Positions 1 through 7,121 of a DNA stretch of 64,000 bases are shown piece by piece. The notes below the pieces were generated by a model. It did no database searches. It saw nothing but the letters and a program-made list of their open reading frames with translations, and was not told where the DNA came from. Numbering within the stretch: position 1 is the first letter of the stretch; every line of letters begins with the position of its first letter. The stretch is from the NCBI RefSeq assembly GCF_026427595.1, contig NZ_CP101527.1, forward strand, positions 2,079,501-2,143,500, read 5' to 3'. The stretch comes from Alkalimarinus sediminis (GTDB lineage: Bacteria; Pseudomonadota; Gammaproteobacteria; Pseudomonadales; Oleiphilaceae). A program made the translations under genes and the position numbers.

Positions 1-368
1 TGGACCTCACTCAGCGCTGTTTGATCAATTTGAGTCGTAAGACCTGCCAACTCAGTCGATTCTTGAAGAGACTCTATACCAGTAGCACTCTCTGCCTGCT
101 GATCACCTTCTGCCTGCGGAGGCAACTCTTCGCCGCCTTTGGTGTTATCAGTGGCAATGGTTGCCGCTTTAGATGATGCATCCGCATCTTGCGACTTAAC
201 CTCGTTACCAGCCCTATCTTTGTTAGATAGGTTGCTATCCTGGGTATTGCTTTCTTGTTTACTCAACTCTTTTTTGAACTTGTCAGCATCTTCGTTGGCA
301 GTGACCTTTGACGAAGGCTTATTCGTTGAATTACTTGTAAAATCAAGAGATACCGGTAATGGATTCAT
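1..368 (-). CDS. fliK: FliK, flagellar hook-length control protein (N-terminal part, cut by window edge)
   Basis: Only the first 122 codons are inside the window. The visible part begins MNPLPVSLDF and is a Ser/Thr/Gln/Glu-rich, low-complexity segment with no cysteines, as expected for the disordered, secreted N-terminal half of FliK, which measures hook length and switches export specificity. The conserved C-terminal domain lies outside, so the call rests on this composition and on its place after fliJ and hptB in a flagellar locus. The start is uncertain: ATG at 368 is preferred, but the frame stays open upstream to a GTG at 452. A sigma-54 type promoter at 544-558 suits either start. Another flagellar secreted protein is possible but less likely. 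Confidence 0.65.
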   Translation of the reverse strand, partial: MNPLPVSLDFTSNSTNKPSSKVTANEDADKFKKELSKQESNTQDSNLSNKDRAGNEVKSQDADASSKAATIATDNTKGGEELPPQAEGDQQAESATGIESLQESTELAGLTTQIDQTALSEV

Positions 369-543
369 AAGCTGCTCTGTAATAAACAATTGTTCAACAG
401 GTTCAATCAGGCGATCACCTAGCGCGAAATATAACCCGCTATCAGATGACACTTGTATGAATATTGACTGTTATAAAGTGACTAATCACTCTGCATGTTT
501 TGCCTCAAAAGGCGTGACATGCATGTTCATATATGAGTAATTA

Positions 544-558
544 GCAAAATGCAGACCA
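544..558 (-). promoter_or_regulatory. Candidate sigma-54 promoter of fliK
   Basis: On the minus strand the sequence is TGGTCTGCATTTTGC. It has GG and GC dinucleotides exactly ten bases apart and a TTGC -12 box, as in sigma-54 promoters. Transcription would start near 532, about 80 bases before the GTG or 164 bases before the ATG of fliK. It would let fliK be expressed with the sigma-54/FleR class of flagellar genes although it is separated from fliJ by the chemotaxis genes. Called by eye. Confidence 0.6.
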
Positions 559-597
559 GCATTTAGGAAGGGTAAATCAATGAGCCAAATGGGATGG

Positions 598-945
598 CTA
601 CGAAAGATGCTCTTTTAATAGTTGAGTCACTTGAGTAAAGGACTGCTCTATCGAACCAACTAGCTCTTCGATGCCTTCGAGATCGTTCTGCTTACCTTTT
701 TGCTCTGCCTCCATGCATAATTTGGCGAGTATTGGCACTCCAATATTCGTGCAGCTCCCTTTAAAACTGTGAGCAGCACGCGATAGTGCTTCTGCGTCTT
801 GCGCTTTCATGGCTTCTTTAATTTGAATAACTCGCTCGGCTGAATCATGCAGAAAAGTCTCTAGCAGAATATCAAACTCCTCTTCCATGACCTCTTTAAG
901 CTCAGCTAATGCCGATAAATCAAGATGTTCAATATTATCACTCAT
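598..945 (-). CDS. hptB: HptB-like histidine phosphotransfer protein
   Basis: A 115-residue single-domain Hpt protein. The phosphorylatable histidine is His59 in the motif AAHSFKGSCTNIG, within an all-helical sequence. Hpt proteins carry phosphoryl groups from hybrid histidine kinases to response regulators. It lies directly downstream of a receiver-PP2C-kinase protein (HsbR-like) and a STAS protein (HsbA-like), matching the Pseudomonas aeruginosa hptB-hsbR-hsbA arrangement, where HptB phosphorylates HsbR and so steers swarming, biofilm formation and flagellar gene output. ATG at 945 follows an AGG box. The specific HptB role is inferred from gene order; the Hpt domain itself is clear. Confidence 0.85.
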   Translation of the reverse strand: MSDNIEHLDLSALAELKEVMEEEFDILLETFLHDSAERVIQIKEAMKAQDAEALSRAAHSFKGSCTNIGVPILAKLCMEAEQKGKQNDLEGIEELVGSIEQSFTQVTQLLKEHLS

Positions 946-1062
946 AGATCAACCTGTTTTTATGATGCCTTTTACTTAGGCAAACGTTATCAAATTCAAG
1001 AGCCAGAATCACCTGTCATGATCTCTGAGCAGGGTACGGATATGGGCTCATCTATAGGCAGT

Positions 1063-2769
1063 TTACTGTTCTGGCTGCCAAGCAAACTCTGCTTCTACCA
1101 CATTACCCGCACCCACATATTCAAAATGCCTGCATAGAGACATCAGCAATGGTATACCACGCCCGGCATAACCACTGTTGTTCATTTTGGCTTGTTTGAA
1201 GTTGCTATAATCAAATCCATGGCCACTATCTTCTATTTTGATACTCAACAACCCACCATGACCATCTGGTAAGTGATCTATCGAAATCTTAACCCAGTCG
1301 TTCTCAAGCTGCTCGAGTCGCTGTGCTCTTAATGCATAATAGGTTGCAAACCCTTCAGGTGATACCTTTAACCCTGAGTCGAGCCCCAACACTCCGTGTT
1401 CAAGAGCATTTGAGGTTAACTCCGCCAGTATGGTGTAGACCTGCCCACTGAATAATCGCAAACCAGGCACTTCCATAATAATATGCAATAACATAGGAAG
1501 CGGATTAAAATCTTTAAGGGTCTGCCCTCGTAGTTCATAACGCAGCGCCCAGTCTACGGGACCTATTAGCGCACTTTTTGCCAAGTGGGCACCGCTCTCA
1601 ATAGCCATTTGATCTTCACTTACCATTTCAACTTCGACCATTGTTAGGTCGTCGTCACGCTCTCCTTCTCCGATAAAGTTGTGCACTTTTTGTTGAATGC
1701 TCGAGAACAACCTAGAAGGCACTTTTTGGTCTTGATAAACCTGATAGAGTCGATCTTCTCCGAACATCTCTCCATGCACGTTCCGGGCTTCGATTATTCC
1801 ATCTGACCACATGAAAAAGCGGTCTCCGGGAGACATCTCATATTTATAGGTTTCCGTGGTAAAACGATTAGCCGCTAGTACGCCGAGTGGTAAATGGTTA
1901 GAGGGTATTTTTGTTAGCTCTCCGTCAGTTCTGTAAAGAACCGCTTCTGGCAAACCACCAATCCACACCTCCACATCCCCTCTTGCAAAACTCATATCGA
2001 TCATGCAGGCACAACAGAAGAAACCAACGGGGAGTATCTGTTTAAGCTTCTGGTTGATCTCTCGCAGTACATCCGTCATGGCAAACCCTTTATTGGTCAT
2101 ACCATAAAAGATCTCGGCTATGGGCATCGCACCAATAGCAGCGGGTAGGCCATGACCGGTAAAGTCACCCAGTAATACATGCATGCCACCTGACGGTTTT
2201 TGACAAGCCAGCAACACATCACCATTAAAGACCGAGAGTGGTGAAAGCAAGTGCTTAATATTTTTTGCATGCAGGCAACCCAAGTGCGCTACGTTATCAA
2301 AAACGGTTTTAGCGACTTGCTGCTCTTGTAAAAGGTGTTCATTATTTTCGGCTATTTGGTCTCGCTGAGACTGCAGCGTACTGTGCATCACCCTCATTCG
2401 GTTGAAGGCATTTATTTTTGCTTGAAGGATAATACGATTGTAGGGTTTAGATAAAAAATCATCGCCTCCGGCGTCTAAGCATTTAACCAGAGACTCTGCG
2501 TCGGTTAGGGATGTAAGAAATATTATCGGGACTAGCTCTTCTCCGGCTAGCTGTTTGATTAACCTAGCTGCTTCAAAGCCATCCATTCTAGGCATTAAAG
2601 CATCCATTAATACGATTTCAGGGGCTGTAGCTTTAAACTTTTCTATTGCATCAACGCCATCTTTGGCTGTGACCACTTCATGACCCTGCTTACGCACAAT
2701 CGCTTGTAAAATCATGCGATCTGAGTCGTTATCATCCGCAATCAGAATTTTTAGCGGTCCTGAATCCAT
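1063..2769 (-). CDS. hsbR: HsbR-like response regulator: receiver, PP2C phosphatase and anti-sigma kinase domains
   Basis: A 568-residue protein with three parts. A receiver domain covers about residues 5-125, with phosphoacceptor Asp56 in MDALMPRMDG. A SpoIIE/PP2C-type serine phosphatase covers about 165-385, with metal-binding motifs GDFTGHG, WSDGIIEA and GERDDDLTM. A GHKL ATPase of the RsbW/SpoIIAB kind lies in about 420-565, with an N-box ELTSNALEHG and a G-box EDSGHGF. In P. aeruginosa HsbR both phosphorylates and dephosphorylates the STAS protein HsbA, depending on phosphorylation of its receiver by HptB. The genes on either side encode such partners, so the three form a partner-switching module. 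The start has a G-rich ribosome-binding site. Confidence 0.85.
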   Translation of the reverse strand: MDSGPLKILIADDNDSDRMILQAIVRKQGHEVVTAKDGVDAIEKFKATAPEIVLMDALMPRMDGFEAARLIKQLAGEELVPIIFLTSLTDAESLVKCLDAGGDDFLSKPYNRIILQAKINAFNRMRVMHSTLQSQRDQIAENNEHLLQEQQVAKTVFDNVAHLGCLHAKNIKHLLSPLSVFNGDVLLACQKPSGGMHVLLGDFTGHGLPAAIGAMPIAEIFYGMTNKGFAMTDVLREINQKLKQILPVGFFCCACMIDMSFARGDVEVWIGGLPEAVLYRTDGELTKIPSNHLPLGVLAANRFTTETYKYEMSPGDRFFMWSDGIIEARNVHGEMFGEDRLYQVYQDQKVPSRLFSSIQQKVHNFIGEGERDDDLTMVEVEMVSEDQMAIESGAHLAKSALIGPVDWALRYELRGQTLKDFNPLPMLLHIIMEVPGLRLFSGQVYTILAELTSNALEHGVLGLDSGLKVSPEGFATYYALRAQRLEQLENDWVKISIDHLPDGHGGLLSIKIEDSGHGFDYSNFKQAKMNNSGYAGRGIPLLMSLCRHFEYVGAGNVVEAEFAWQPEQ

Positions 2770-2936
2770 CAGCCCCCCTATAGAAGCTTTATTTTATGGG
2801 CTGCGAGAAATCGTCTTTACGCAGCCTATTCTCAAGATCCACGAGAGGTGTATGATCCTACTCAACTCTAGCGAAGTGAACCATGAGCTTTAAGGGTTTC
2901 TATTTCAATATTCAGTCGATAGCCAATCAGGAGCGA

Positions 2937-3239
2937 CTATTGAATAACAAATAGCTGTTCGAAGTTAGAAATAGTCAGTATTTTCTTTACATCACTATTA
3001 CAGTTGCTAATCGATACATTTGCATGATCGCCGCCAGCAAAGTCTCTTAACAATAGCAGCATACCGAGTGCAGAGCTATCGAGATAGGTCGTTTCTTTCA
3101 TATCGATTAGGTACTCTTTAACATCATTGTTGTTTTCGTATGAGTCCCTAAACTCTTGGTGCGAACTAAAGTCAAAACGACCCTGAATCCTTATAGTCAA
3201 TACACTACCATCCGCTGACTTGCTCGTTGTAATAGACAT
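2937..3239 (-). CDS. hsbA: HsbA-like STAS-domain anti-sigma factor antagonist
   Basis: A 100-residue STAS protein. The sequence around KETTYLDSSALGMLLLL carries the conserved Asp-Ser-Ser segment whose serine is phosphorylated in SpoIIAA/RsbV-type antagonists. It is first in the hsbA-hsbR-hptB order, 167 bases ahead of hsbR. In P. aeruginosa HsbA is the substrate of HsbR and binds either the anti-sigma factor FlgM or the diguanylate cyclase HsbD, linking the module to FliA-dependent flagellar genes. No flgM or hsbD is in this window. The start is supported by a strong GGGGGCGAG box. Confidence 0.82.
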   Translation of the reverse strand: MSITTSKSADGSVLTIRIQGRFDFSSHQEFRDSYENNNDVKEYLIDMKETTYLDSSALGMLLLLRDFAGGDHANVSISNCNSDVKKILTISNFEQLFVIQ

Positions 3240-3440
3240 CTCGCCCCCTGGTCAATAAAACGCTGCTTCTGTACAGCAATGAAAAACAGTTTATACTGAA
3301 TTTTTTTCAATTTTGCTACATCAAAATAACAAAACTGCCAATAATATATCTCGCTAACCTATAAACAAATCAACAAGTAACAGAAATAATAAACACTAAA
3401 CACCAAAAAGGTAAATTATATATTGTATCTAAATGAAAAT

Positions 3441-4496
3441 TTAACGATTACTGCAGTAGCTCAGCGCTTTGGAAAAGATCTTTTCCAGTGGTAAAACGTC
3501 AACCGCAGCCCCTACTGCAACCGCAGCGCCTGGCATCCCCCAAACAACACTTGTCTCTTTATCTTGTGCGATAGTGTTACAACCCGCTTCTCTCATTCTC
3601 AGGAGGGAGTCAGCGCCATCCTTTCCCATCCCGGTTAGCAAAATACCGACCGCTTTGGTCGCAGCCACTTCTAATACGGAATCAAACATCACATCTACTG
3701 CAGGTCGATGGCGATTAACCGGTTCGGACTGATCGAGCTTAGTGTAATAAGCACTACCCTTTTTAACAATTTTAAGATGGTAGTCACCAGGTGCTAAATA
3801 TGCGCAGCCACTTTCGAGTTTCATGTCATCTTTCGCTTCGAATACGCTGATATCACATAATCGATCCATACGATCAGCATACGTCGCACTAAAAACCGGT
3901 GGTATATGCTGAGACAGCACTAGCGGAGGACAATTCACAGGCATCCCCAACAACACCTCTTTAATAGCCTCGGTCCCGCCTGTCGAGGCACCTATCGCAA
4001 TAATCCGCCCTGGCGAGAAGCCATAGGGTGCGTCCTTCTCGCGCGCAATAGGGATATTCGCTCTCGCATTTTGCATTCTTTCGAGACTATAGATATTGGC
4101 TGAGGCCGCTGCTCTTACTTTTTCGATAATATCCAAAGCATAGCCATGTAAACCGTGTACCTGGTCGGTTTTAGGTTTTGGTAGATAATCTACTGCACCC
4201 AAATCCAACGCTTCAAGGGTGGCGGGTGCACCTTTCTCGGTTAATGTTGATATCATCACCACGGGCATAGGCCTGAGTTTCATCAGGTTCCTTAGAAAGG
4301 ATATACCATCCATTTTTGGCATTTCGATATCTAAGGTTAAAACGTCAGGATTTAGTTCTTTGATCTTTGCACGGGCGTCATAGGGGTCAACCGCTACGCC
4401 CACCACCTCCATGTCATCAGCAGAGTTAATAATCTGACTCAATAATTGACGAATCAGTTCTGAGTCATCAACAATTAATACTTTTATTGTGCGCAC
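3441..4496 (-). CDS. cheB: CheB, chemoreceptor glutamate methylesterase/deamidase
   Basis: A 351-residue protein. An N-terminal receiver domain has phosphoacceptor Asp56 (TLDIEMPKMDG). After a linker the CheB catalytic domain carries the triad Ser171 (GASTGG), His197 (SQHIPP) and Asp293 (GMGKDGAD). It removes methyl groups from receptor glutamates and deamidates glutamines; CheA activates it by phosphorylating Asp56. It is the last che gene of the operon that starts at the STAS gene near 10 kb. The start is a GTG at 4496 preceded by GGAG. About 200 bases separate it from hsbA. Confidence 0.95.
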   Translation of the reverse strand: MRTIKVLIVDDSELIRQLLSQIINSADDMEVVGVAVDPYDARAKIKELNPDVLTLDIEMPKMDGISFLRNLMKLRPMPVVMISTLTEKGAPATLEALDLGAVDYLPKPKTDQVHGLHGYALDIIEKVRAAASANIYSLERMQNARANIPIAREKDAPYGFSPGRIIAIGASTGGTEAIKEVLLGMPVNCPPLVLSQHIPPVFSATYADRMDRLCDISVFEAKDDMKLESGCAYLAPGDYHLKIVKKGSAYYTKLDQSEPVNRHRPAVDVMFDSVLEVAATKAVGILLTGMGKDGADSLLRMREAGCNTIAQDKETSVVWGMPGAAVAVGAAVDVLPLEKIFSKALSYCSNR

Positions 4497-4540
4497 TTAC
4501 GATCTCCAACTAAACAAGCCACGACTAGATCATCACAACT

Positions 4541-4596
4541 TAACTATCAACACTTACCTACTACTAACTATCAACACTTACCTTTTACTAACTATC
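4541..4596. repeat. Short tandem repeat, 24-bp period, between cheD and cheB
   Basis: TAACTATCAACACTTACCT occurs at 4541 and 4565, and its first eight bases occur again at 4589, giving about 2.3 copies with a 24-base period. It lies in the 198-base cheD-cheB gap. No protein or hairpin is apparent. Confidence 0.8.
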
Positions 4597-4694
4597 TTTT
4601 ACAGTTTGACTATTGAACCCTAGCCAGCAAAGTTTGACGATATGATTGAGCAGAGCGGAATCATATCGATTCTTCAAGACTGGCAGCGAGTTCA

Positions 4695-5339
4695 TTAAAA
4701 CAGTTCAACTTCGCCTGATTTTGGCTGCTGATTAATATCTTCAATATAGGCTTTCTCGCGCTGTATAACCGTGTCGTTTCTTGTTTGTCTCATTTTACGA
4801 ACTTTGACTGCACCGGTATCAGGAAAATAAAGCACCTTTCGGGGAAACTGATCACCTACATCTGAGGCAACAATCTGTAGCCCCTCATTGGCTAGATAAC
4901 TTTTAACAAACGCTATATTACGAGCACCAATACTCGTCATATTTGATAAAACATTACCACCACCAAAAACTTTTACTTCTAGATTCTTTCGCTCTCCGCC
5001 TGCCTTTAAAATTTCGTTAATGAGAAATTCCATGGCCCAGTTACCATAACGCGAGGCTGAACTCACATCACTAGACCCCCACTGCGTCGATGAGTGTTCT
5101 CCCTGTACAGGCAACATAAAATGATTCATGCCTCCAATACCGTGCACTCTATCTCTAATGCAGGCTGAGACACACGAGCCCAATACTGTGACGATCATCT
5201 CTCCATGAAGACTGACATACAACTCACCAGGCATAATCTTAGCTGCAGCCAAATTCATACGCTTATCCCAGTATCGATTTATATGCTCAAAACCAGGCAA
5301 GGATCTAGGGGGCTGAAGAGTGTTATTTGTATTTATCAT
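4695..5339 (-). CDS. cheD: CheD, chemoreceptor glutamine deamidase
   Basis: About 214 residues. The CheD catalytic cysteine lies in TVLGSCVSACIRD and the histidine in GGMNHFMLP. CheD deamidates receptor glutamines to glutamate, readying them for methylation by CheR, the next gene upstream. A conserved thiolase-like core follows, with NLEVKVFGGGN. The start was set at ATG 5339; the frame opens three codons earlier at a TTG. The N-terminal 40 residues are longer than in many CheD proteins and show no motif. It sits between cheR and cheB, the usual order in this class of chemosensory operon. Confidence 0.92.
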   Translation of the reverse strand: MINTNNTLQPPRSLPGFEHINRYWDKRMNLAAAKIMPGELYVSLHGEMIVTVLGSCVSACIRDRVHGIGGMNHFMLPVQGEHSSTQWGSSDVSSASRYGNWAMEFLINEILKAGGERKNLEVKVFGGGNVLSNMTSIGARNIAFVKSYLANEGLQIVASDVGDQFPRKVLYFPDTGAVKVRKMRQTRNDTVIQREKAYIEDINQQPKSGEVELF

Positions 5340-5395
5340 GTCACCCAATTTGTACTTAAATTCTGTTTGGTAAAGTAAACAGTTACAGGTAGCTA

Positions 5396-6247
5396 TTATT
5401 TTATTTTCCGGTATACCGTTTTGCCTAAAGACTCGAAGCGATCGCTAACTTTATGCAAGGATTCAGAATGCCCAATAAACAGGTACCCGCCATCGGCCAA
5501 TATATCTGCATAGCGGTCGAATAACTCTCGCTGCGTATCTTTATTAAAATAGATCACAACATTGCGACAAAAAATAACATCAAACGGGCCTTTCATAGGC
5601 CAAGGCTCTAGCAGGTTTAGTCGCTTAAAACGCAAACACTGCTGCAGTGCTGGTTTTACTTTAACCACTTCCGGGTTATGACTATCTTTATAAAACCACT
5701 TTTTTTTGCTCTGTTCGGTTAAGGTATCTATTCTGGCAATATCATAAACACCCTGCTGACCATGATTAAGCACATTAGAGTCAAGATCAGTGGCAAGAAT
5801 TTTACAATCCCATAGTGCCATATCCATGGTTTCATTCACGGTAATAGATAAGCTATAGGGCTCTTCTCCAGTTGAGCAGCCCGCCGACCAGATTCTGAGG
5901 CGCCTGCTGTGTGCATTCTTTTTCTTAATGTCAGGGAGTGCCGTGGCTTTTAAAAAATCAAAGTGGTGGGACTCTCGAAAGAACGAGGTCAAATTGGTGG
6001 TGATTGCATTAATAAAGAAGCTGATTTCAGGTGATGAAGGCGCTGAGATCAACTCACAATACTTATCAAAATTAGGCAGTCCTAATGCTCGTGTACGCCT
6101 AGCTAAGCGGCCATAAACCATATCCCGTTTATGAGCACCTAACACAATACCGGTGTAACTATGCGCCAGTTCGCTAATGACCTCAAAGTTCTTATCGGTC
6201 ATTGGGAATTCACGTTCTTCTGTCGGTCGTCTCGACGAGTTATTCAT
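5396..6247 (-). CDS. cheR: CheR, chemoreceptor glutamate O-methyltransferase
   Basis: About 283 residues. The N-terminal helical CheR domain contains the receptor-interacting basic segment KRDMVYGRLARRTRALG. The S-adenosylmethionine-binding domain has SAGCSTGEEPYSL and the later motifs FDVIFCRNVVIYF and GGYLFIGHSES. It methylates receptor glutamates for sensory adaptation. No C-terminal NWETF-binding extension or TPR repeat is present. Start is uncertain: a TTG at 6253, an ATG at 6247 (chosen) and an ATG at 6202 are in frame, none with a strong ribosome-binding site. Confidence 0.93.
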   Translation of the reverse strand: MNNSSRRPTEEREFPMTDKNFEVISELAHSYTGIVLGAHKRDMVYGRLARRTRALGLPNFDKYCELISAPSSPEISFFINAITTNLTSFFRESHHFDFLKATALPDIKKKNAHSRRLRIWSAGCSTGEEPYSLSITVNETMDMALWDCKILATDLDSNVLNHGQQGVYDIARIDTLTEQSKKKWFYKDSHNPEVVKVKPALQQCLRFKRLNLLEPWPMKGPFDVIFCRNVVIYFNKDTQRELFDRYADILADGGYLFIGHSESLHKVSDRFESLGKTVYRKIK

Positions 6248-6361
6248 ATCCAATTTTATGCTGCTACCTAGTTCGTTTGTTGGAGTGCTCTCGGTAGTCT
6301 ATTTTGGCCTCAGCAATCTATTGACTAAACCACCCATTTTCTAAACCCGCTTCAGTTCTGT

Positions 6362-6444
6362 ACCGCCTACTGTCAATTCCACTACGCCTACGGTCAATTC
6401 CAGTAAGCCTACGGTCAATTCCAGTAAGCCTTCGGTCAGCGCTA
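6362..6444. repeat. Tandem repeat of about 21 bp between cheW and cheR
   Basis: Four imperfect units of 21-22 bases related to GCCTACGGTCAATTCCAGTA lie in tandem in the 272-base cheW-cheR gap. The two central units are nearly identical and the outer two are diverged. No open frame or clear hairpin is associated. Confidence 0.8.
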
Positions 6445-6519
6445 GAACAGCTAGGGCCTTAGATCACCTTCAGCCTGAATATATAAGGACTGAGAGCCAT
6501 ACATATCCACTAATAAGGT

Positions 6520-7071
6520 TTACTTAACAAGAGCCCGACTTATGTCGGTTAAATCAACATCTTCAGGGGCATTCAAGAGTTTATTGATGTCGAGCAGTAT
6601 CACCATTTTATTATCACTACTACCTAGCCCCTTAATAAACGCCGTATTTTTGTTATCCGCTAACTCAGGAGCAGGATGGATATCAGCCTGTGTAAAGTTA
6701 CTAACATCAGATACGGCATCCACCACAATGCCCATAATTTTTTCGCTCTTGCCTGCTTTAACTTTAACCACAATCACAACTGTAACCGGGCTATATTCGA
6801 ACTGGTTAATCCCAAAGCGAAGCCGTAAATCGGTAATGGGGACAACGGTACCACGGAGATTGATAACCCCTTTTAAATAGACCGGCGCATTTGGTATTTC
6901 AGTGGCAGGCTCCCAGCCTCTAATCTCTTGGACAGAGAGAATATCAACACCATACTCTTCATTATCAATAAAAAAAGTCAGGTACTGTTCAGTAGGCTCA
7001 TGCGCTATAGCATCACTGATTTCTTCATTGATACTGGTTATAGTCGCGTTGTCGTTTTGTTGTTCAGCCAT
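6520..7071 (-). CDS. cheW: CheW, chemotaxis coupling protein
   Basis: About 183 residues with one CheW domain from about residue 30 onward (EQYLTFFIDNEEYGVDILSV, LKGVINLRGTVVPITDLRLR). CheW couples CheA to the receptor tips in the cytoplasmic signalling array. It lies 50 bases downstream of cheA. ATG at 7071 is chosen because a TAGGTG box stands eight bases before it; a GTG three codons upstream is also in frame. The N-terminal 25 residues before the domain are a little longer than in E. coli CheW and are polar. Confidence 0.93.
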   Translation of the reverse strand: MAEQQNDNATITSINEEISDAIAHEPTEQYLTFFIDNEEYGVDILSVQEIRGWEPATEIPNAPVYLKGVINLRGTVVPITDLRLRFGINQFEYSPVTVVIVVKVKAGKSEKIMGIVVDAVSDVSNFTQADIHPAPELADNKNTAFIKGLGSSDNKMVILLDINKLLNAPEDVDLTDISRALVK

Positions 7072-7121
7072 CCTGTTCACACCTAACCAATACTTGTCTT
7101 TGTGGTCGTTTCAATCGTTTG

